A DNA stretch of 64,000 nucleotides from Takashimella koratensis (taxonomy: Eukaryota > Basidiomycota > Tremellomycetes > Trichosporonales > Tetragoniomycetaceae). The stretch's first letter is position 1. Each line of letters opens with the position of its first letter. The notes under the pieces are model-generated. The model had not been told where the DNA came from. It saw only the letters and a program-made list of their open reading frames with translations, and searched no databases. Of this stretch, positions 56,536 to 64,000 are shown one piece after another. Location: contig BCKT01000008.1 in assembly GCA_003116875.1 (NCBI GenBank), positions 1,076,322 through 1,140,321 of the forward strand, read 5' to 3'. The position numbers and the translations under genes were made by a program.

Positions 56536-57343
56536 ATTCATCCTCCATCTCTACATTTCACATATCCTGCTAACCGGGCAAGGTCAAGATGGACAAGAAA
56601 GCATGCTGATACCACTTGCAGGCTGGTTTCCTTCCTATTTAGCAATGTGCTTGACATGCTGGACGAGTTGGAGCTGGAATCTGTTTACTGGTTGGTTTGC
56701 AGGGTGGTCAGTCAACGTGAGTAAGACCTGACACCCACCCACCCCCCCACATGCCTCTTCTCTCTCTCTCTCTCTCTCACTCTCACTGAGTGTCTCCCTG
56801 TCTGTGTGTCCAGTCCTGCATGCATCTGCTTCACATGCCGTCCCAGCCAGCAAATTTGCTATAATCTGTCCCCATTACTACTCTTTTGCATGATCTTTTC
56901 ACCAAGCAACAACGAGGAGAGAAAAACAACCAGCAGAGCTGTTACTACTCAGAGGCCCCAGGGACTAATTTAAGCAGAAGGTCCAGAGACATTAACGTTA
57001 GCCTACCAGCCAGCACCAGCATGCAGATGCATAGAACATGAGAGGGTGCATGAGTAGAAGGAGAGAGGAATTTAAGCCCATGCATGCACATACCACAGAA
57101 AGACAAGCAACAGCAGGGGATCCAGGAGACAGAAGGGATGGGAGATGAGATGCAGTGGTTGGTGGAAAAGATGTTACTCACACGGTGACCCCAGCTCCAG
57201 CTCCAACCTGCAGTAGCATTCCAAGCATGTCCAGCATGTCCAGCAAGGTCAGAGATCAGCCTGGAGTGGTGTCAGTAAGCCTCTATAGCCTGGGTGCTTA
57301 CCTTAGTACTTTGGCTGAGAGGAATGCAGATGTAGAGAGTGCA

Positions 57344-57434
57344 ATGTCAAGTGTCGAGTGTCAAGTGAAGAGAAATGGACAACAAATGAAATGCGAAAAT
57401 AAAAAAAAGACGATGAGACTAATTCGACACCGTA
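57344..57434 (-). repeat. right terminal inverted repeat of the MITE-like element
   Basis: Read on the reverse strand it begins TACGGTGTCGAATTAG and matches 56445-56535. The outer 45 bases are nearly identical, and differences cluster in the inner half. Confidence 0.85.
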
Positions 57435-57556
57435 CCCGTCACTCACGTGGTTGCCACGTGGCAATCTATTACCGCATGTTTTGAAGAAAAAGTTGGGCGG
57501 ATCTCTTGACTCTGTCCCATATCTCTCAACGACCTTGACCGCTTTACCCAGTCGCA

Positions 57557-59832
57557 ATGTTCACAAGAGTGGGAACTGTTTGTTCCCATTCTGAATCAGC
57601 TTCTCGACAATATACACGACACTTGTACAAATCTTTGTCCACGTCTCGACCGGTGCGACAGCGGATACCACCACCATCGACAAATCAGCAACAAGAAGGG
57701 GATGACGAGCTGGAGGAGTTCTCTGAACATGTCGGGGAGTTGTATCGTCGCAAAAGGCGGATAGAGGAGAAACGGAGGCAAAAAGTGAGGTGAAAATTGG
57801 TCATGACGTTTGTTAGGATAAGAAGCTTCAGGAAGAGATGCTGATGATCTTAGGGAGGTGATTTTGTCGATTACTTGGTTGTCACTGTCCGCGGAGGTAA
57901 GTCGGTTGATCTTAAACTTGGAGCGGTTGTCTATACCTACCTAGGACTTTTCACGTTCAAAAGGATCACAACGAACATCTCCGTCTCGCTTTTCCAATCT
58001 CCAGCTACCTCTCTTTCTGAGCCTTGCTGAGACTCTCAGGCAAGGGCGGGTCGGGCACCTCTTCCTTCCTCCCTAGCCGACGCGGTCTCGGCCCCCCGTC
58101 TGGTGGGAACGGAGGCACTGGCGGGTCAGTTTACCTCTCAACTTCTCCACACCTCACCTCTCTCTCTACCGTTCCCAAACGGTTGATCGGTGGCCAGGGC
58201 CTCAACGGGTCCGGTAACTACCGTCACGGTCGTCGAGGGATCGACACCACCGTCCTTGTCCCGATTGGTACCGTTGTCCGGGAGATCTCTCGTGAAGGTG
58301 AATTCGAGAAGGTGGCGCGAGACGAAGCGGCAATGACCCTCGCCCCGGAAGAGAGGCGAGCGAGGAGGCGAGAGAGGTGGTTTGTCAAACATCCGGCCTA
58401 CGAGGTGGACGAGAAGGATATGCGTGAAGCAGAGACAATGTTGAGAAGTGCGGGAAGGTGGGGATCGCGTACACCTTCATTTGAAGAAGAACCACCGTTT
58501 CAAATCGATATCACACATCCTATCCCTACAACCATTTCGAAATCAAATCTGTCCCAGTCCTCGTCGTTCAAATCGAAAGCGCAGAGAGGACATACCTCCC
58601 CTGTTCTACTTGCGAGCGGGGGACTAGGCGGACTTGGTAACCCTCATTTTGAAACACCTACGACTCGTTCCCCACGTCTCGCTTCTCGTGGCGTCCAACC
58701 TCCTACCCGAACATTCATCTTCGAGCTCAAACTCCTCGCGGACGTAGGTCTCGTCGGGTTCCCCAACGCGGGCAAGTCCACCATCCTCCGCGCATTAACA
58801 GGGCGGAGAGCAGAGGTCGCAGGGTACGCATTCACGACGTTGAATCCACAGGTTGGAGTGGTCAAGGTGTTCAAGGATGGAACGTGGGGTGGAGATAAGG
58901 TTCGGAGTCAAGGGGTCGTGGAGGAGACGGAGGTGGAGAGGGAGCGAGAGAGAAGAGCAAGAGCGAGTGGAGAGTATATCCCTCTTCCTGCTGAATTGGC
59001 CAAGAAACAATCACCCGTCAAAGATCACACACTTGACCTCACCTCGACCCCAATTCCAACTCTGTCCGGTATCGACACCTTCATCAACCCCATATCGCCC
59101 GAGTCCAAATCTGATGTTATCCGTGAGCGGCTCCGTTTCACAATCAGCGACAACCCGGGTCTCCTCGCTCGAGCCTCTGAGAACGTCGGTCTCGGCCATA
59201 GTTTCCTTCGATCCATCGAACGGTCTCTCGCCCTTGCCTACGTACTCGATGCGACGCGTGCCGATCCGGCGAGGGATATGCTGGTTCTCAGGGCAGAGCT
59301 GGAGGCGTATCAGCCTGGATTAGCCGGGAAAGTCCGGGTAGTCGTTTTGAATAAAGCGGATACGGCAGGGGTAGGGGTTGGCGCGGTGGATACCGAGAAC
59401 GATGAGGGTGGCAGTGCGGTCAGTGGTACCGAGGGACCAATTGGAGGTGAGGGATTAGCAGAAACAGGGACAACAAACGCGGAGGGGAATGGTGTAAAGG
59501 ATCTACAGGTCAAACTGGACAAGATCAAATCAACACTCTTCGACCTCCCCGAATCGAAACTGGACGACGGCACACCTCGGATCAAAGTTATCATCGTTAG
59601 CGGTAAATACGGAAGTGGTATGACTAAACTCGTCGATGCGTTATCTACGAGTGTAGAAGAGGCAAGAAGGGCAGCGCGGGAAGAGGAGGCAAGGGAAGGT
59701 GATGGGATAGTGGGTGATGAGAGTGGACCGGCGATAAGGCCCGCGGCGAGGTTGGAGGTGGGTGATAAAATGGAGGAGAAGGGAGAGGCGGAGAGTAAGA
59801 ATGAAACAGAAGAAGAGGATTTGTTCTCGTAA
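57557..59832 (+). CDS. MTG2: Obg-family mitochondrial GTPase (Mtg2)
   Basis: Three exons (57557-57784, 57854-57896, 58040-59832) join to 687 residues. The Arg-rich N-terminus (MFTRVGTV..., RQYTRHLYKSLSTSRPVRQR) is a mitochondrial presequence. The Obg domain is FVDYLVVTVRGGKGGSG, then GGNGGTGGSVY, then GIDTTVLVPIGTVVREI. The G domain has G1 GFPNAGKST, G3 DNPG and G4 NKAD. Mtg2 works in late assembly of the mitochondrial large ribosomal subunit. Between G1 and G3 lies an insertion of roughly 60-90 residues, and another Gly/Glu-rich insertion follows G4, so the G domain is longer than usual. The normal DxPG aspartate reads DNPG. It is divergent from the NIPA gene with the MITE between. Confidence 0.93.
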
Positions 59833-60150
59833 ATGTACCCACACTTACTCACACACACACATACATCCATATATACTCGCACTCACGTATCAGCAATTGT
59901 ATCACCACCTCATTCCCCCCGACTTTATTCAACACCCAACTCGATGCATAAAATCACGTTCATCTCTCTTTGTCCCAAGTTTCCAAGACTCCAAGTAATC
60001 AATAACCGTCATGCCATTCTGAACCCTCTGCCCCTCTACTCTTTCTTCCTTCCAGACTTCTTCGTCCCTTGCTCTCTCCACCTCTCCACCTCTCCACCTC
60101 CCCACCTCTCCACCTCTCCAACCCTTCACCTCAACCCTCTTTCCACCCTT
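59833..60150. other. convergent 3' region between MTG2 and SEC1
   Basis: About 320 bp with (CACCTCTC)n units at about 60078-60118 and CA-rich sequence near 59840-59860. These are 3' untranslated regions, and I see no gene. Confidence 0.5.
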
Positions 60151-63100
60151 CTAATCCTTATCCCACTTCATCTTAAACAAACCCCTCTTCTTCTTCTCAT
60201 CCCCGTTTTTATCCTTTTTCCCACTCAAACTCCCTCTCGAATCTTTACTATTCGTCAAGGCGAGTTCCGACATACCTCTTGTCGCAGCGTTAAGGGACCC
60301 TGGACCTAGTTGACTCGTACGTGAGCCTGGTTGGCCGGGTGGTATGGATCCTGGTGGTGGAGCCAATTGAGGGGGACCGACCCAGGGCGCCCAGTGTCGC
60401 GTGTCGAGAATCCTACGAGTACACGAGTCAGCTACCGTGATCCCTTGGAGGCGCGAACACTTGTAGGCTCTTTTATGTGCCCCCTTGACTCACTTCTGAT
60501 ACGACATTGGCTGTCCCGGCGATCTCGCTGGCCGCCCTGGCGAGTCCGGGTGCGGTACTGGTGCATTCGGTGGATGCCCACCGATCCCACCTCTCCCTAC
60601 GGACCGCATATCCTTCAAGAACGACTCGGGGGTCACGATATGTGTTGACCCAATAATAATATCCTTCCCAATCGATTGACCCAGGACGTACGCCTGTCGA
60701 AGCTCCGAGTAAGTTACGCCGCCAGCGACGAAGATGATGATCCGTTGTTTGCCCTCGGTGTTGTTGAAGCGCGCCGAGGGGCCCTTGTGCCATTGGGGTC
60801 GGGCACTGCGGAGGGATGAGGAAGGTGGGGGTGGGGCAGCGGCGGCCGTGCCGCCCCCGCGAAGGGACTGGGACGCCTCGGCAGGGACGTCCTTGATGTA
60901 TGGGAACATGCTGTTGTCGAGCTTGTGCTGGACATGATCCTGCGCAGTGATGTCAGCTTGAATCGGGGATAAAAAAAAAACGCCATTCCGTTGGTCGATG
61001 AAGAACACTCACCTCGAGCATGACCTGAATGGCCGGCTTGAATCGGGACAGCTCGTACTCGCCCTCGGTCGGGACAAACTTCTGCTTTAGTCGCCCGCCT
61101 CGTGTTCTCTCCTTGTTGTCCTGTAGCCGCAGTCAGCCCAATCCGACGGGACTTCTTCCACAAACCCACGCTCGACTCACCTTGATTACTTTCGCTCCTA
61201 GGTGGACCAGGTTGTTGATCATATCCTGCTCGGTGATCGATAGTCTCGCGTGCTGGTATAGTCTTCGCCTGTCCTCATCGTGTACTCCGTCACGGAAGAG
61301 AATGTAGAGCGCGATAATTCGGACTTTGTCCAACGAGCTAGTAGGCGTGGTCTTAACAGCTACTCTTGTCTGCTATGATATGAGCCCGACTCACTTGATT
61401 CCTCTGTCCGCCAAGAGCGGGACCATCTCCTCTACGACCGTCTTGGGCGTCTTGCCCTCGGACGTGTACCCTGTAGCGCAATTCTTTGACACACGTGTCA
61501 GAGACATCTCGGCTCCACACTCGACTCGTCGAGCCGACTTACCTGCTCGACTGCCGCAACTGCTGGCAGTTTCTTCTTTTCAAACAAGCCCATGCACTCT
61601 TGCGCCATATCGAGATGGAGTGAGAACTGTTCTCGTTGTTCCTGGAACTGCGGCAAACTAGCCAACATATCCTTCAAATCGTTTACGTTGACCTGGTCCG
61701 CGCCACTAGACCCAATGATGATCAGCTCGGCCCATGAAATCCACTTGCCTCCACCACACTCACCCTCTGAAGCCTGCGTGTTCCTGCGCAAACTTGCCAA
61801 AGTCCATCATGAGCGTATCGATTGCGTCCTTCATATGCAAGTGCCTAACCGACATCCACACAGGATCTTTATCGGTCAACTGGGCCTCTTTCTCCTCTTT
61901 CCCTCCGACCGTGTTGGTGTACGTGTATCGATACCTCGTTCCTTCCTGGACTGGGAGAAGGTCGTTCACCATTGCCTGGTACCAGAAGTCGTGAAGGAGC
62001 GGGGCTGTGGGATCCATTGACCTATCGACGATGAACATGAGACCACGCGGTCGGCCCGAGGCGGATGGGAACTCGGGATTGTTGGCCATGTACTCGTCGA
62101 GGTCGACCTGGAGCTGGGCGGCGAGCTTGCGACACAGGTGCCACGGCTGCTCAGCTCGCCCAGGCGCGGCAGATGGACCGCCCGCCTGATTGTTCATCGC
62201 CGACCGCCATCGGAGACTCGTAGGCTGAGCCTCTCTCTGCGTGGGAGCGGCTAGAGTTGACTGCTGGAGCACCGCGAGAGGTCCGAGAGGCGCATGGTGC
62301 GCTGGCTGGTAGTAGCGGATGTAGGGGTTTTCGTTGATCGTCGCAAGCATGCTGAGAAGCTGGAGACGAGGATCAGCTCGTATCCTACGCCTTGTCATCC
62401 ATAAGCGAGCTTACCGTCTTCCCTGTGACCTTGACATCGTCCTCAAACATCTCCTGCGCCAAGTCTCCCGAGACACCCCCGCCATGCGCACCAAACATGG
62501 TGTAGAACGACCACGGCGTCTTGGTCGAGAAAACGCGTTCCTCCAGGGCTGCAAAGGACGTCCAAAATCAGCTGAGACCCGTTCCAACCAGAACTCGAGA
62601 GAATCCCAGCTCACCCCAAAAGTTGCAGTAAAGCTCGGTGAAAGCCGCGAGGACACCTTGGAGCGTCGACGTGAGTTTCTCCGCTAACCGATCGTCTATG
62701 CCTGTGTATTGTAAGTAGCGCCCCACATCGCTTCATCACAGCACAGCAAAGACGATTCGTGGGTCTTCACGCACCGTCGATGAAGAACAGATGAGCAGCA
62801 CGGTACGTTCTCCGGCCCTGGAAATCCGCAATAATTCGATCTACATTCTGTGCCGTCGGAGTGAGGAGGTAGATGGCATCGACGTCCGCTGGTGTGCGAG
62901 GAGAGTAGAGTGGTTCCACCGCTGTTTATTGGAGAGTAAGTCAACATCGTGGTCTGTCAGCTTTGTTCCAGTACCCTTGGGGTGCACTCCTTTGCCAAGA
63001 GGGTTACTCGGTGAAGGGGCAAGGAGGGAGGGGAGGGGGCAAGGCCCACTCGTCTGAAAGTAGAGGGTCAACTCACATCGGACGTTCTGCTGGAGGATGT

Positions 63101-63451
63101 CATCGAGACTATAAACGGTCTCGAGGAGTGAGTGAGAGTGATCGTCGGTGATGAGGATCTTCCAAGCGCCGGGAGGCACGGACTGGAGTGCGGTGTCGAA
63201 GCCTGTACAGGTCGGTGGGATTCATTTTCGTCACAAGCGCAAGTAAGAGCGAGTCAGCGCGTGTACACTACTCTAGGCAGTGATGAGTCGATCACAGAGT
63301 TTTGGATACGAGCAGTGTCGTGAAGGATACGTAGAGGGTTGAGAGAGATGAGGATCCCGGCCTCGGTCATGTGCCGACCGACTGGTGTTTGTGCGTTTTG
63401 CCTGGCTCAAGTTGACTCACGAGCTTTGAGGAGTTCTTTGAGGAGCGGCAT
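60151..63451 (-). CDS. SEC1: Sec1/Munc18 exocytic SM protein
   Basis: About ten exons join from ATG 63451 ([20 protein letters not shown]) to TAG 60151, roughly 780 residues. [78 protein letters not shown], the helical [10 protein letters not shown] block and [20 protein letters not shown] with [20 protein letters not shown] are characteristic Sec1 motifs. SM proteins bind syntaxin (Sso) and the assembled SNARE bundle and drive vesicle fusion at the plasma membrane. A Pro/Gly/Ser tail and Lys-rich end ([14 protein letters not shown]) follow. The start in the ATG at 63451 fits because the splice to RFDTALQ keeps the family's N-terminal helix. It converges on MTG2. Confidence 0.93.
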
Positions 63452-64000
63452 GACGGAGTAAGATACACGTCCGCTCGCTCGGAGTATGTGATAGGTGGGT
63501 GTGTTCCTTGTGACGGTGGAGTAGAGTCTTGTCGATGGTGGGTAGTGGGTAGGGGTTGTGAGAAGAGAGAGAGATGGATGGAGCAGATGAGAGATAGCCA
63601 TCCCATCCATTCCCCCTCGGCAAACGTCATTTTCCCTTCTCGGCCATTTACTAATGCCGCCAATTAGGATCCGGTCAGGTGGGGATTAGGAATGGACAAG
63701 GGCTGTATTACCCGGATCTGAGGGAAGGGTAATCCTCGACGCTGAGGGCAGTGTATAGCCGAGGTTGAGCACGGACTGCTCGGCCTGGGTGGAGATGACC
63801 GCACACAGCCTCACCGTCACACAGAGCGCAGTACGACGGCCACAACAACGCACGTCACGACCTAGTTTCCCTGTCGCCTACTCGCCCAGTATAGCACTCC
63901 TATACTCTCCTCTTCTATACTTTGACTTGCCGCTGCTGTTATTGTACACCCCCTTCCGCCAGCGCACAGGACCGACCCTTCGCGTGTCATCTGTTGACGT
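63452..64000. promoter_or_regulatory. SEC1 upstream region to window edge
   Basis: About 550 bp upstream of SEC1 on the - strand, with CT/GA-rich tracts and no convincing reading frame. The frames at 63367-63663 overlap the first exon and I do not take them as genes. Confidence 0.4.

Larger units (their letters stand above)
56439..57440. mobile_element. MITE-like DNA transposon remnant with TIRs and target duplication
   Basis: A 990-bp element (56445-57434) is bounded by imperfect terminal inverted repeats of about 90 bp: left TACGGTGTCGAATTAGTCTC at 56445, right the reverse complement ending at 57434. Each end is flanked by CCCGTC (56439-56444 and 57435-57440), a likely target-site duplication. 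The arms share a T-rich block, TTTTTTTTATTTTCGCATTT, and a TCAAGTGTCGAGTGTCA-like subterminal motif. The inside has short frames but no transposase motif I recognise, so it looks non-autonomous. It occupies the divergent promoter of the NIPA and MTG2 genes, ending 117 bp from the MTG2 ATG. Confidence 0.85.

Noticed and set aside
56582..57330. Short frames inside the MITE-like element as a transposase
   Set aside because: The frames are short and have no DDE-type motif or zinc-finger BED motif that I can see. The element looks non-autonomous.

Overview
The window is nuclear DNA from a fungus, most likely a basidiomycete yeast and possibly a tremellomycete-type one. That placement is an inference from gene style, not from a marker gene. 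The evidence is GC-rich coding sequence, many short introns (about 50-120 bp, GTGAGT/GTAAGT donors, a recurrent GCTGAC/GCTGAT branch-site block just before CAG/TAG), fungus-specific families (Zn2Cys6 regulator, Sec1, Mgr2, Arh1) and CT-rich leaders. There are no operons, rRNAs, tRNAs or CRISPR arrays that I can see. Genes are packed on both strands with alternating divergent promoters and convergent 3' ends.

Layout. 1-10 kb: the 5' end of an unidentified gene (-), a Zn2Cys6 transcription factor (+), a TXNDC17-like thioredoxin (-), a charged nuclear-looking protein (+), a small secretory-pathway membrane protein (-) and a ZNF830-like zinc finger (+). 10-22 kb: mitochondrial ferredoxin/adrenodoxin reductase (-), an SR/three-RRM Gbp2/Hrb1-type mRNA-binding protein (-), a 3.2 kb repeat-rich intergenic region with a TATA promoter, and a C2H2 regulator (+). 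22-37 kb: an SH3-PX-BAR sorting nexin of SNX9 type (-), a small orphan (+), a TMEM170-like protein (-), a Cys-rich type I membrane protein (-) and the HIR-complex subunit Hpc2/ubinuclein (+). 37-50 kb: a 1296-residue intronless Ser-rich protein (+), Mgr2/ROMO1 (-), carnitine acetyltransferase with apparent dual targeting (+), a GTPBP1/2-type N-domain protein lacking a G domain (-) and frataxin (+). 51-64 kb: a GT18-like glycosyltransferase (+), a NIPA-type magnesium transporter (-), a 990-bp TIR element, the Obg GTPase Mtg2 (+) and the exocytic SM protein Sec1 (-).

Functional themes: five genes are mitochondrial (Arh1 and frataxin in Fe-S cluster assembly, Mgr2 in TIM23 import, Mtg2 in mitoribosome assembly, carnitine acetyltransferase in acetyl transport). 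Another set serves chromatin and mRNA (Zn2Cys6, C2H2, Hpc2, Gbp2-like, ZNF830), and a third serves membranes and secretion (SNX9-like, Sec1, TMEM170, NIPA, GT18). They are not a metabolic cluster; this looks like ordinary core genome.

The clearest non-genic discovery is a 990-bp element (56445-57434) with imperfect terminal inverted repeats of about 90 bp and a matching 6-bp flanking duplication. It sits inside the promoter shared by the magnesium transporter and MTG2 genes. Other points of interest are very long G/C homopolymers concentrated in introns, a periodic GTGATCCGT repeat in an SNX9-like intron, and the carnitine acetyltransferase with an N-terminal presequence, an internal Met58 and a C-terminal AKL. 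Exon joins were worked out by hand from splice signals and reading frame. Individual boundaries may be off by a base or two.
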